From assembly GCF_022788715.1 (NCBI RefSeq), contig NZ_CP085167.1, positions 1,671,001 through 1,735,000 of the forward strand: a stretch of DNA of 64,000 nucleotides, read 5' to 3'. Under the pieces are notes generated by a model. It was not told the DNA's origin and did no database searches. It saw nothing but the letters and a program-made list of their open reading frames with translations. Source of the DNA: Sulfitobacter sp. DSM 110093 (GTDB lineage Bacteria; Pseudomonadota; Alphaproteobacteria; Rhodobacterales; Rhodobacteraceae). Position numbers and translations under genes: made by a program. The stretch's first letter is position 1, and every line of letters starts with the position of its first letter. This document shows positions 34,845-43,921 of the stretch, piece after piece.

Positions 34845-35942
34845 ATGACTTCCGCAACACACCTCGCCACCATTACGCTTGTTGGTCTCAGCAGCCTGTG
34901 CGCTGCAACCGTCGCAAGCGCCCAAAAAACCTATACCATCACCCCCATGGCCGAAGGGCTTGAAGGCCCTTGGGGCGTGGCACCCCTGCCGCGGGGTGGG
35001 CTGTTGGTCACTGAAAAAGCCGGGCGTTTGATCCATCAAAAGGATGGCAAGCGAAACGAGGTTTCAGGCATGCCAAAGGTGGCTGTGGTCGGGCAGGGTG
35101 GTCTGCTCGACATTACCTTGGCCCGAGATTTCGAACAAAGCCGCATGTTGTTTCTAACTTATGTCAAAGCGCAAGATGGCGGCGGTGCTGGCACGGCCCT
35201 AGCCTCTGCACGGCTGTCGGATGATGCCAGCCGTCTCGAAGACCTGATGGAGCTTTTCGCGATGAAACCCGGCAGCAACGGCGGGCAGCATTTCGGCTCG
35301 CGCGTGGTTGAGGCACCGGATGGCACGCTGCTGGTGACCATCGGCGAACGTGGCAATCGCCCCGCAGCCCAAGACCGCAGCACCCATAACGGCAGCATCA
35401 TCCGCGTGAACCGCGACGGTTCTGTGCCCGACGACAACCCCTTTGTGGATACGCCCGATGTGCTGCCCGAGATCTGGTCTTATGGCCACCGCAACCCACA
35501 GGGTGCGGGGCTGGACCTTGAGGGGCGCCTTTGGGTGTCAGAACATGGCGCAAAGGGCGGCGATGAGGTGAACCGCATCGCCAAAGGGGCTAACTATGGC
35601 TGGCCGGTGATCTCGTATGGGGAGCATTACTCAGGCGAGAAGATCGGCGAGGGCAGCGAAAAAGAAGGAATGGAGCAGCCTGAATTCTATTGGGACCCCT
35701 CCATCGCGCCTGCGGGCCTGATGGTCTATTCCGGGGCGCAGTTCCCCGATTGGGAAGGTGACATTTTCGTAGGCGCGCTCAAGTTCGACTATATCGCGCG
35801 GCTAAGCGGCGATCCCCTCGAAGAGGTAGAACAGATCAAAACGAGCGAGACCGCCCGCGTGCGCGATGTTGTCGAAGGGCCAGATGGCGGGATCTGGTTC
35901 ATCTCTGAGATCAACGGAACGGTCTATCGGATCACGCCCTAA
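34845..35942 (+). CDS. PQQ-dependent sugar dehydrogenase, periplasmic
   Basis: This 365-residue protein has a signal peptide (LCAATVASAQ) and the six-bladed propeller of the glucose/sorbosone dehydrogenase family: PWGVAPLPRGGLLVTEKAG, QGGLLDITLA, GQHFGSRVV, IWSYGHRNPQG, WVSEHGAKGGDEVNRI. Relatives such as YliI oxidise aldose sugars with PQQ in the periplasm. The ATG at 34845 follows AAAGGAG at 34832-34838. It is convergent with the GlxA-type regulator gene four bases beyond its stop. PQQ biosynthesis genes are not in the window. Confidence 0.9.
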   Translation: MTSATHLATITLVGLSSLCAATVASAQKTYTITPMAEGLEGPWGVAPLPRGGLLVTEKAGRLIHQKDGKRNEVSGMPKVAVVGQGGLLDITLARDFEQSRMLFLTYVKAQDGGGAGTALASARLSDDASRLEDLMELFAMKPGSNGGQHFGSRVVEAPDGTLLVTIGERGNRPAAQDRSTHNGSIIRVNRDGSVPDDNPFVDTPDVLPEIWSYGHRNPQGAGLDLEGRLWVSEHGAKGGDEVNRIAKGANYGWPVISYGEHYSGEKIGEGSEKEGMEQPEFYWDPSIAPAGLMVYSGAQFPDWEGDIFVGALKFDYIARLSGDPLEEVEQIKTSETARVRDVVEGPDGGIWFISEINGTVYRITP

Positions 35943-35946
35943 CATT

Positions 35947-36951
35947 TTAGACAGGCACCCGCGACGATTGGCTGCCCCGTTCGCGATAGGGCGTGGTCTG
36001 ATAATGTGCGCGGTAGCATTTCGAGAAATGCGACGGCGACGCAAACCCACAGGCCAGCGCCACATTGATCACGCTCATATCCGTCTGCATCAAAAGATTG
36101 CGCGCCTTTTGTAGCCGCAGTTCCATGTAATATCGTTTCGGACTGCGGTTAAGATAGCGCCGGAACAACCGCTCTAGCTGGCGGGTCGACATGCCCACGT
36201 CACGCGCAAGGCTCGACGGGCTGATCGGCTCTTCGATGTTGCGCTCCATCTGCTGGATGACTTGGCTGAGTTTGGGATGGCGCACACCGATCCGGGTGGG
36301 CACCGACAGGCGCTGCGTGTCTTGGTCGGTGCGGATCGAGGAATAGATCAGCTGGTCCGCCACGGCATTGGCGGTCTCTTCGCCGTGATCATCGGCGATA
36401 AGCTTGAGCATCAGGTCCAGCGAAGAGGTGCCGCCCGCTGTGGTCAGCCGGTTGCCGTCCACCACAAAAACCGATTTCGTCAGGATAACCTCTTCGAATT
36501 CCTCGCCAAAGCTGTCTTGATTCTCCCAATGGATCGTCGCGCGTTTGCCATCCAGCAGCCCGGCCTTGGCCAGCGTGTGCGCCGCCGTACATAGCCCGCC
36601 AACAACCAGCCCTTTGCGGGCCTCGCGGCGCAACCAAGCCAACAGTTTCTTGGTGGTGGCCGCCTGCACGTCGAGGCCACCACAAATCACAATCGTGTCG
36701 TCGCGGCCTAATTCCTCTAACCCGCCATCGAGCGCAAAGACCGCACCAGAAGAACTCACGCATGTTTCACCCGTCTCGCCCACAACCTGCCATTCATAGG
36801 CCTTTTGGTCGAGCATACGGTTCGCAATGCGCAGACATTCCACAGCCGAGGCGAAGCTCAGCAACGTAAAATTCTCCAAAAGCACAAAGACGAAACGCCG
36901 CGGCTTGTCGGTCTGGAGGGGTATGCGGGTGGCCGGGCGCGATTGGGACAT
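35947..36951 (-). CDS. GlxA-type AraC-family transcriptional regulator
   Basis: This 334-residue protein has an N-terminal DJ-1/PfpI-like domain (RFVFVLLENFTLLSFASAVE, GGLCTAAHTLAKAGLLDGK) without assured catalytic function and a C-terminal AraC DNA-binding domain (about 230-325: ARDVGMSTRQLERLFRRYL, ALACGFASPSHFSKCYRAHY). This fusion is used by regulators of choline, betaine, carnitine and arginine catabolism such as GbdR, CdhR and ArgR. A betaine link would fit the nearby BCCT and DMSP genes, but that is only an inference. Confidence 0.88.
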   Translation of the reverse strand: MSQSRPATRIPLQTDKPRRFVFVLLENFTLLSFASAVECLRIANRMLDQKAYEWQVVGETGETCVSSSGAVFALDGGLEELGRDDTIVICGGLDVQAATTKKLLAWLRREARKGLVVGGLCTAAHTLAKAGLLDGKRATIHWENQDSFGEEFEEVILTKSVFVVDGNRLTTAGGTSSLDLMLKLIADDHGEETANAVADQLIYSSIRTDQDTQRLSVPTRIGVRHPKLSQVIQQMERNIEEPISPSSLARDVGMSTRQLERLFRRYLNRSPKRYYMELRLQKARNLLMQTDMSVINVALACGFASPSHFSKCYRAHYQTTPYRERGSQSSRVPV

Positions 36952-37142
36952 CTCGGCGTCTTTCTACTCAGGTCGTCTCGGGCGGTATGTGCCATGGCCG
37001 CCAGAACTTGCCGAAAACATTGCCCATGGCCCTGTCGCAACGTCAATAGGGCGCATTTCGGTTCTGGTCACTTTACCCGCGCCTTTGTATAGAGAAAGAT
37101 CACGAAGCGCCGACACTCGGCGCTGTGGAGCGGAGTAGAAAG

Positions 37143-38513
37143 ATGACAGACTGGAGCACCTCGAGCTGGCGCAGCAAACCGCGCGTCCAGATGCCCGATT
37201 ACCCTGACCAAGCCGCATTGCAAGCGTTTGAGGCACAGCTGGCACGCTATCCGGTCCTCGTTTTTGCGGGCGAAGCACGCCGGTTGAAGAAGCATCTGGC
37301 CGCCGCTGGCCGTGGCGAAGCCTTCCTTTTGCAGGGCGGCGATTGCGCCGAGAGCTTCGAGCAGTTCAGCTCGGACGCCATTCGCGACACATTCAAAGTG
37401 ATGTTGCAGATGGCCATCGTGTTGACCCACGGTGCCAAAGTGCCGGTGATCAAACTGGGTCGTATGGCGGGGCAATTCGCCAAACCGCGCTCGGCTCCGA
37501 CCGAAGTGGTCGATGGTGTGGAACTGCCCAGCTACCGCGGTGATATCATCAACGATCTGGCCTTTAGCGAAGCGGCCCGCATTCCGGACCCGCAAAAGAT
37601 GCTGCGCGCCTACACACAGGCCGCCGCCACGCTGAACCTGTTGCGTGCCTTCTCAACCGGGGGCTATGCGGATGTGCATCAAGTCCACGGCTGGACGCTG
37701 GGCTTCACCGACGACGAAAAGGCCGAGAAATACCGCGAGATTGCCAACCGCATCTCTGACACGCTGGATTTCATGGCCGCCGCTGGCGTGACCGCCGAAA
37801 CCGCGCATACGCTGCAGTCGGTAGAATTCTACACCAGCCACGAAGCACTGCTGCTGGAGTATGAAGAGGCGCTTTGCCGTCGGGACAGCCAAACTGGAAA
37901 ATGGCTTGCAGGTTCGGGTCACATGATCTGGATCGGTGACCGCACGCGGCAGCCGGACGGCGCGCATGTGGAATTCGCCAGCGGTGTGCAAAACCCCATC
38001 GGCCTTAAATGCGGCCCCTCGATGACCAGCGATGACCTCAAACAGTTGATGGCCAAACTGAATCCCGACAACGAAGAGGGCCGTTTGACGCTGATCTCGC
38101 GCTTTGGTGCGGGGCAGGTGGGCGATCACCTGCCGCGTCTGATCAAAACTGTGCAGGAAGAGGGCGCGAATGTGGTTTGGACTTGTGACGCGATGCACGG
38201 AAACACGATCAAATCGTCCACGGGCTACAAGACCCGGCCGTTTGATTCCGTGCTGCGCGAAGTGCATGAGTTCTTTGCCGTACATAACGCCGAAGGCTCT
38301 GTCCCCGGTGGTGTGCATTTCGAGATGACAGGCCAAGACGTGACCGAATGCACCGGTGGCGTCCGGGCCGTCAGCGACGAAGACCTGTCGGACCGTTACC
38401 ACACCGCCTGCGATCCGCGCCTAAATGCCAGCCAATCGCTGGAACTGGCATTCTTGGTGGCCGAAGAACTGTCGAACCGCCGCTCGGCGCAGGCAACGCG
38501 GGCTGTTGGTTAA
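37143..38513 (+). CDS. aroG: Class II (plant-type) DAHP synthase
   Basis: This 456-residue protein carries class II DAHP synthase blocks: [70 protein letters not shown] and [17 protein letters not shown]. It condenses phosphoenolpyruvate and erythrose-4-phosphate, the first step of the shikimate pathway; aroQ lies later in the window. A Met at 37125 is in frame, but [14 protein letters not shown] at 37143 is the standard class II start. The gene symbol follows common usage for this class. A strong terminator follows. Confidence 0.93.
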   Translation: MTDWSTSSWRSKPRVQMPDYPDQAALQAFEAQLARYPVLVFAGEARRLKKHLAAAGRGEAFLLQGGDCAESFEQFSSDAIRDTFKVMLQMAIVLTHGAKVPVIKLGRMAGQFAKPRSAPTEVVDGVELPSYRGDIINDLAFSEAARIPDPQKMLRAYTQAAATLNLLRAFSTGGYADVHQVHGWTLGFTDDEKAEKYREIANRISDTLDFMAAAGVTAETAHTLQSVEFYTSHEALLLEYEEALCRRDSQTGKWLAGSGHMIWIGDRTRQPDGAHVEFASGVQNPIGLKCGPSMTSDDLKQLMAKLNPDNEEGRLTLISRFGAGQVGDHLPRLIKTVQEEGANVVWTCDAMHGNTIKSSTGYKTRPFDSVLREVHEFFAVHNAEGSVPGGVHFEMTGQDVTECTGGVRAVSDEDLSDRYHTACDPRLNASQSLELAFLVAEELSNRRSAQATRAVG

Positions 38514-38547
38514 ACAGCAGCGTCTTCGACCTAAGGGTTTAACTACG

Positions 38548-38580
38548 AACGCCGCCCGTACCTTGCGGGCGGCGTTTTCG
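38548..38580 (+). terminator. Terminator after DAHP synthase
   Basis: AACGCCGCCCG pairs with CGGGCGGCGTT (38548-38575), followed by TTCGTTTTT. Confidence 0.85.
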
Positions 38581-38606
38581 TTTTTGGGAGGGCAGCTTAG
38601 AATTAC

Positions 38607-39305
38607 CTAATCCTGCTCTGATTTCACTAAACGCAGATAGGGTGGCGATTGCTGTGCAATAGGACCGGTGAAACTGCGGTTTTCTTCTGCAAAGCCGAAA
38701 TTCTTACTTAAACCCGCTTGTTGCTGTTGGCGGGTATGGGTCAGCGCCCTTGTCGTCCCGCCCAAGACGCTGTGCCGCGTCTCTTGAGCCAAATCAAACC
38801 GGCGTGGCGTTTGGCCGATATCACCTTGCATCATCAAACACCCAAGCACGCGGCTTACATCACCCAGATCGCTTTCCAAAGGCAGCAGCAACATCCGACC
38901 GGCTAAGGCAGGGCGGCCGTGGGCGGCAGGGGCGATTAGATGCAGACTTGTCTGACCGGGCATTTGAAAGACTTCCTCTAGCACTTCGGCCACGCGCGGG
39001 CGCGATTGCGTGGCAAAGAGGGCGGTGATCGGCATGCCGCGCACCTCCATCCCCATAATGTCACGCAGATGCCCGCCAGCAATGCGCAACCGCGCCACGC
39101 CAACCGCAACGCGTTCGAGGATAAAGGCATACTCCAACGCGGTTTCGATCCCGCGCGGGTCAATATCAGACCGTCGCGGCATCAATCTGCTGCCACGCAA
39201 GGATTCCCAATAGGCTTCGACCTGCGCCAGCGGGCCATAGCCAACATGCGTCCGATGATCTGACATGGCGACAACATTCTGCGCGGTGTGGTCTGTATGG
39301 CCCAT
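38607..39305 (-). CDS. PAS-domain protein (PAS_5-like)
   Basis: This protein of about 232 residues has a single PAS-like region (YWESLRGSRLMPRRSDIDPRG... ALEYAFILERV... RIAGGHLRDIMGMEVRGMP), the PAS_5 pattern common in alphaproteobacteria. It lacks a kinase or output domain. Family members have been linked to cell-cycle or motility signalling in some species, but the role here is unknown. The start is uncertain: Met at 39332, 39305 (MGHTDHTAQ) or 39266 (MSDHRTHV) are all possible. Confidence 0.7.
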   Translation of the reverse strand: MGHTDHTAQNVVAMSDHRTHVGYGPLAQVEAYWESLRGSRLMPRRSDIDPRGIETALEYAFILERVAVGVARLRIAGGHLRDIMGMEVRGMPITALFATQSRPRVAEVLEEVFQMPGQTSLHLIAPAAHGRPALAGRMLLLPLESDLGDVSRVLGCLMMQGDIGQTPRRFDLAQETRHSVLGGTTRALTHTRQQQQAGLSKNFGFAEENRSFTGPIAQQSPPYLRLVKSEQD

Positions 39306-39557
39306 AAAACTCAACCTAGAGGACTTGGCCAATACAGCTGCCGTCTTTTGAAACGACAGCGCATCATGTGGCCGGAAACATTACCAAATCATTAATACCT
39401 CAGGCAGAAAAGAAGCGCGTCAGCCTTTCGCTGGAATGGTTAACGACGCAGAAGGCAGATCGGGCGCAGTTAGGGCATCGTGCCGGGCCGGGGGCTTGCC
39501 CCTTGCGGGGGTTTCGCCGTAAGGCAGGATATGACCGCCTTAGCAAGGAACGCCCCG

Positions 39558-40448
39558 ATGATCAGGTCCATGACAGGTTTCGCCTCTGCCTCCGGCGCAT
39601 TGGACGGCTGGACTTGGTCCTGGGAAATACGCGCGGTCAATGGCAAAGGGCTGGATCTGCGCCTGCGTGTGCCCGATTGGGTCGCAGGGTTGGAAGTCGC
39701 GTTGCGCAAGCAACTGACAGCCGAAGCGGCGCGGGGTAATATCACCTGTAACCTGCGCGTTTCTTCATCCGAGAACGACGGCACGCTTCAGGTTAACAGC
39801 GCCCAAGTCGATACTTTGCTTGCCGCCCTGCATGAGATCGAAGCCCGTGCGATGGATACAGGTGTGTCGCTCGCACCCTCCCGGGCAAGCGATATTCTGA
39901 CCATGCGCGGCGTGCTGGAACAGGCCGATCACCTGCAAGATATTGATGCGCTGCGCGAAGCCTTGTTGGCAGAATTCCCTGCGGTCTTGGAAAACTTTAA
40001 CGCCATGCGCCGCCAAGAAGGTGCTGCCTTGGCAGACGTGATGCAGGACCAGTTGAACGAAGTTGAGACCCTTGCCGCCAAAGCCGCAGCATTGGCCGAT
40101 GCGCGAAAAGAAGACGCCGCCGCCAACCTGCGGCGCAACCTCGCGCGGGTGCTAGACAATAGCGAAGGCGCGGATGCCGACCGGGTGGCCCAAGAGCTGG
40201 CGCTGATTGCCGTCAAAGCCGATGTCACCGAAGAGATCGACCGTCTTGCCGCCCATGTCGCTGCCGCCCGCGCGCTGATCGGGCAGGGCGGCCCAGTGGG
40301 GCGCAAGCTGGATTTCCTGATGCAGGAATTCAACCGCGAGGCGAATACGCTCTGCGCAAAGGCACAGAGCACTGAATTGACGACTGTCGGTCTCGCCCTG
40401 AAGGCGGTGATCGACCAAATGCGCGAACAAGTGCAAAATGTGGAGTAA
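39558..40448 (+). CDS. yicC: YicC-family endoribonuclease-like protein
   Basis: This 296-residue protein has the N-terminal RSMTGFASA and WEIRAVNGKGLDLRLRVP blocks and the C-terminal DFLMQEFNREANTLCAKAQ (DUF1732) that define YicC. Escherichia coli YicC has been described as a ribonuclease acting on small RNA. It ends three bases before gmk, the same pairing seen in many bacteria. Start at 39558 (MIRSMTGF) fits family alignment; the frame is open upstream. Confidence 0.9.
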   Translation: MIRSMTGFASASGALDGWTWSWEIRAVNGKGLDLRLRVPDWVAGLEVALRKQLTAEAARGNITCNLRVSSSENDGTLQVNSAQVDTLLAALHEIEARAMDTGVSLAPSRASDILTMRGVLEQADHLQDIDALREALLAEFPAVLENFNAMRRQEGAALADVMQDQLNEVETLAAKAAALADARKEDAAANLRRNLARVLDNSEGADADRVAQELALIAVKADVTEEIDRLAAHVAAARALIGQGGPVGRKLDFLMQEFNREANTLCAKAQSTELTTVGLALKAVIDQMREQVQNVE

Positions 40449-40451
40449 GAC

Positions 40452-41099
40452 GTGACAAAGCCAAGCCGACGCGGCCTTCTGATCATCCTCAGTTCCCCCT
40501 CTGGGGCGGGCAAATCGACCATGGCCCGCGCCCTGCGCGCATGGGATCCGACGATCAACTTCTCGGTTTCTGCCACCACCCGCGCGCCCCGTCCGGGCGA
40601 GGAAGACGGTAAAGATTACCGCTTCATCGGTGAGGAGGATTTTCGTGAAGCGGTGGCCGAAGGCGAGATGCTGGAGCACGCCCATGTCTTCGGCAATTTC
40701 TATGGCTCGCCCAAGGCGCCCGTGCAGGCGGCGATCGATCAGGGGCAAGATATCCTCTTTGACATCGACTGGCAGGGCGCGCAGCAGATCCGCAACTCGG
40801 ATCTGAACACCCATACACTGTCGATTTTCCTTCTGCCGCCCTCGATCACCGAATTGAAGCGCCGTTTAGAAAGCCGTGGGCAGGACGATGCCGAGACCAT
40901 TGCCAAACGCATGGGAAAAAGCTGGGACGAGATCAGCCACTGGGATGGCTATGATTTCGTGCTGGTGAATGATGATCTTGATCAAACCGAAGCACGGCTG
41001 AAATCGATCATCACCGCCGCACGGCTGCGGCTGAGCCAACAGCCCGCGATCAAGGACCATGTCCGCCGTCTGCAATCTGAATTTGAGGAGTTGAAATGA
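40452..41099 (+). CDS. gmk: Guanylate kinase
   Basis: This 215-residue P-loop kinase has [10 protein letters not shown] (14-23), [19 protein letters not shown] and [11 protein letters not shown]. It phosphorylates GMP to GDP in the cytoplasm. The GTG start lies three bases after the yicC stop. Its stop overlaps the carbonic anhydrase ATG (ATGA), so yicC-gmk-gammaCA form one translation unit. Confidence 0.95.
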   Translation: MTKPSRRGLLIILSSPSGAGKSTMARALRAWDPTINFSVSATTRAPRPGEEDGKDYRFIGEEDFREAVAEGEMLEHAHVFGNFYGSPKAPVQAAIDQGQDILFDIDWQGAQQIRNSDLNTHTLSIFLLPPSITELKRRLESRGQDDAETIAKRMGKSWDEISHWDGYDFVLVNDDLDQTEARLKSIITAARLRLSQQPAIKDHVRRLQSEFEELK

Positions 41100-41617
41100 C
41101 CCTTTACGCCCTTGCCGACGCCCGCCCCGATGTCTCTCCTGATGCGTGGGTCGCCCCCGACGCGAATGTCATCGGCAAGGTAATACTCAGGTCTGGGGCA
41201 TCCGTCTGGTTTGGCAGCACGCTGCGCGGCGACAACGAGATGATCACCGTGGGACGTGGGAGCAACGTGCAGGAAAACTGCGTCTTTCATACCGACATGG
41301 GGTATCCGCTGACCGTTGGCGAGGATTGCACCATCGGCCACAAGGTCATGCTGCACGGCTGCACCATCGGCGACAACTCCCTGATCGGCATGGGGGCCAC
41401 GGTGCTCAATGGGGCCAAGATCGGCAAAAACTGCCTGATCGGGGCAGGGGCGCTGATTACCGAAAACAAGGTTATCCCCGACGGATCACTGGTGATGGGT
41501 GTTCCCGGTAAGGTGGTGCGTGAGCTTGACGCGCAGGCGATCCAAGCGCTCACCGCGAGTGCGAAACACTACGCTGAAAATGCCTTGCGGTTCCGCCGCG
41601 ATCTTGAACCGCTCTGA
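41096..41617 (+). CDS. Gamma-class carbonic anhydrase-like protein
   Basis: This 173-residue left-handed beta-helix hexapeptide protein has [12 protein letters not shown] (His65) and [13 protein letters not shown] (His82, His87), the three zinc ligands of gamma carbonic anhydrases. Many such proteins (YrdA, PaaY, CaiE relatives) have low or unproven carbonic anhydrase activity. It overlaps gmk and ends one base before phoR. Confidence 0.9.
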   Translation: MTLYALADARPDVSPDAWVAPDANVIGKVILRSGASVWFGSTLRGDNEMITVGRGSNVQENCVFHTDMGYPLTVGEDCTIGHKVMLHGCTIGDNSLIGMGATVLNGAKIGKNCLIGAGALITENKVIPDGSLVMGVPGKVVRELDAQAIQALTASAKHYAENALRFRRDLEPL

Positions 41618-41618
41618 C

Positions 41619-42671
41619 ATGGCGACCACTGCCGTTACCTTGACCGATGTCGTGGCGGCCTTGCCGCTGCCTAGCGTCGCAATCAATGCCGAGGAGCGGA
41701 TCACCGTTCTGAATGTCCCTGCCGAAGACTTGCTGGGCAAAGGGCTTGTTGGCCGCCATTTCGTGACCGCGCTGCGTCAACCTGGGCTGGTTGAAGCGGT
41801 GGAGCGGTGCCTTGCCGGCGATGGTCCGTGCCAAGCACGGTTCACCAGCATTGGGGGCGAACATGGCACCACCTATGACGTCAGCCTGCGGCCCTTGGGG
41901 GACCACGGGATTGTTTTGCTCAGTTTCAATGATGTGACGGAGATGGCGCAGGCAGGTCAGATGCGCCGCGATTTCGTGGCCAACGTAAGCCATGAGCTGC
42001 GCACCCCGCTGACCGCGCTCATCGGCTTTATCGAAACTCTACAAGGCCCTGCGCGCGATGACACGGCGGCGCGCGAACGGTTTCTGGGAATCATGGCGCA
42101 GGAAGCGGAGCGGATGAACCGACTGGTGGGAGAGTTGCTGTCTCTCAGCCGGGTTGAGGCTGAGGAACGCGTACGCCCCGAAGCGCCGCTGGATGTGCAC
42201 GACGTGCTGCGTGGCACCCTGCGCAACCTCGCGCCGCTTGCTGTCGATAGCAATGTGAAGTTGGTGCCCGCGCTCGGCGATGAACCAGCGCAGGTCTTGG
42301 GTGATGCTGACCAGTTGATGCAGGTCTTTACCAATCTGATTGAAAACGCGATCAAATATGGGGGGCGCGATAGTTCTGTCGATATCTCGACCGAGATCGC
42401 CTCTTATGACCCCGCCATGCGGGGCCCGGCGGTACATATCAGCGTCAGGGACCACGGCCCCGGTATTGACGCCATTCACCTGCCGCGCCTGACCGAACGG
42501 TTCTACCGCGTCGATAGCCACCGCAGCCGTGCACTTGGCGGCACAGGGCTGGGTCTGGCCATCGTAAAGCATATCATGAATCGCCACCGCGGGCGGCTCA
42601 AGGTGACCAGCACCCCCGGCCAAGGGGCCGAATTCCGCGTGATTTTGCCGATAAAGATGGATTCTGCCTGA
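41619..42671 (+). CDS. phoR: Phosphate-regulon sensor histidine kinase PhoR
   Basis: This 350-residue protein has a PAS-like domain (about 10-105), HisKA with DFVANVSHELRTPLTALIGF (phospho-acceptor His125), and HATPase_c boxes ENAIKYGG (N box), RDHGPGIDA (G1) and GGTGLGLAIVKH (G2). It autophosphorylates and controls PhoB. The order phoR-pstSCAB-phoU-phoB is typical of Rhodobacteraceae. No membrane helix is visible in its N terminus, and the preceding stop is one base away, so it is probably cytoplasmic and senses phosphate through Pst/PhoU. Confidence 0.93.
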   Translation: MATTAVTLTDVVAALPLPSVAINAEERITVLNVPAEDLLGKGLVGRHFVTALRQPGLVEAVERCLAGDGPCQARFTSIGGEHGTTYDVSLRPLGDHGIVLLSFNDVTEMAQAGQMRRDFVANVSHELRTPLTALIGFIETLQGPARDDTAARERFLGIMAQEAERMNRLVGELLSLSRVEAEERVRPEAPLDVHDVLRGTLRNLAPLAVDSNVKLVPALGDEPAQVLGDADQLMQVFTNLIENAIKYGGRDSSVDISTEIASYDPAMRGPAVHISVRDHGPGIDAIHLPRLTERFYRVDSHRSRALGGTGLGLAIVKHIMNRHRGRLKVTSTPGQGAEFRVILPIKMDSA

Positions 42672-42701
42672 TTTTCTCAGAAATTTGGTGATTCAGGCCG
42701 A

Positions 42702-42730
42702 CTGTCATGAAACTGTAACGTTGCTGTCAC
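42702..42730 (+). promoter_or_regulatory. Pho box with three direct repeats
   Basis: Three 7-bp units, CTGTCAT (42702-42708), CTGTAAC (42713-42719) and CTGTCAC (42724-42730), each separated by 4 bp, give the classic 11-bp PhoB repeat. They lie 80 bp before the pstS start, so PhoB should activate pstS and the genes after it under phosphate limitation. Confidence 0.9.
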
Positions 42731-42809
42731 AAAAGCACAGCATCGCCTTCATAAACGGGGCGCAGATCACCATGGGGTGGTCACCAATTCGCATCTGACA
42801 GGAGATATC

Positions 42810-43850
42810 ATGTCACTCGCAAAACTCACCACTTCCGCCTTGGCGATTGCCGCCGTATCCGCAACTGCCGCTGCCGCGCGTGACCAAGTGCAGGTTGCCG
42901 GTTCTTCAACCGTGCTGCCCTATGCCTCCATCGTCGCCGAAGCCTTTGGCGAAAACTTTGACTTCCCGACACCGGTCGTGGAATCAGGCGGCTCTTCGGC
43001 TGGCCTCAAGCGTTTCTGCGAAGGCGTGGGCGAGAACACCATCGATATCGCGAATTCCAGCCGCCAAATCAAAGAAGCCGAAGTTGCTGCCTGTGCCGAA
43101 AACGGCGTGACCGACATCATCGAAGTGCGTGTGGGCTATGACGGCATCGTCTTCGCCTCAGACATCAACGGCGAAACTTTTGAGTTCACGCCGATCGATT
43201 GGTACAAAGCCCTGAGCGCCAAAGTCGTTGTTGACGGCGAAGTGACCGAGAACCCCTACACCACATGGGATCAGGTTAACCCCGACTTCCCCGCCCAGCC
43301 GATCCAAGCCTTCGTTCCCGGCACCAAGCACGGTACGCGCGAAGTTTTCGAAGACAAAGTTATCCTCGCTGGCTGCGAAGAAACCGGCGACTATGAGGCC
43401 TTCCTCAAGGCAGCTGGCGACGACAAGAAAGCAGCCGAGAAAGAGTGCATCAGCCTGCGCACCGACGGCAAGTCGGTCGACATCGACGGTGACTACACCG
43501 AGACGCTGGCGCGTATCGAAAGCAACCAAGATGGCATCGGCGTCTTCGGTCTGGCCTTTTACGAGAACAACACAGACAAGCTTCAGGTTGCCACCATGGG
43601 CGACGTCGAGCCGACCACCGAAAGCATTGCATCCGGTGACTACCCCGTGTCGCGCCCACTGTTCTTCTACGTCAAGAAAGCCCACATCGGCGTGATCCCC
43701 GGTCTGAAAGAATACGCTGAGTTCTTCGTCGCGGACGAAGTTGCTGGCCCCGACGGCCCGCTGGCTGAATACGGCCTGGTGTCCGACCCCGAGCTGGCCG
43801 AGACTCAAGCCGTAGTGTCCAATGAGACCGTGATGGGCGGCGGTTCCTGA
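42810..43850 (+). CDS. pstS: Phosphate ABC transporter substrate-binding protein
   Basis: This 346-residue periplasmic protein has an N-terminal signal (AVSATAAAARD) and phosphate-binding segments VAGSSTVLPYA, ESGGSSAGLKRFCEG, DIANSSR and PGTKHGTREVF. It is of the PstS class that captures inorganic phosphate for PstCAB. A Pho box precedes it, and a terminator-like hairpin follows before pstC, which would favour extra PstS. The ATG at 42810 (MSLAKLTTSALA) starts the signal peptide. Confidence 0.95.
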   Translation: MSLAKLTTSALAIAAVSATAAAARDQVQVAGSSTVLPYASIVAEAFGENFDFPTPVVESGGSSAGLKRFCEGVGENTIDIANSSRQIKEAEVAACAENGVTDIIEVRVGYDGIVFASDINGETFEFTPIDWYKALSAKVVVDGEVTENPYTTWDQVNPDFPAQPIQAFVPGTKHGTREVFEDKVILAGCEETGDYEAFLKAAGDDKKAAEKECISLRTDGKSVDIDGDYTETLARIESNQDGIGVFGLAFYENNTDKLQVATMGDVEPTTESIASGDYPVSRPLFFYVKKAHIGVIPGLKEYAEFFVADEVAGPDGPLAEYGLVSDPELAETQAVVSNETVMGGGS

Positions 43851-43867
43851 ACCCAAATCTGACGACA

Positions 43868-43897
43868 CCGGGGGCGGGCTGCTGCCCCCGGTTTTTT
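43868..43897 (+). terminator. Intra-operon terminator-like hairpin after pstS
   Basis: CCGGGGGC (43868-43875) pairs with GCCCCCGG (43884-43891), then TTTTTT. It lies 17 bp after pstS and 25 bp before pstC, so partial termination would raise PstS over the rest of the transporter. Confidence 0.75.
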
Positions 43898-43921
43898 GCC
43901 TTTTGATCCACCGGGGGACAT

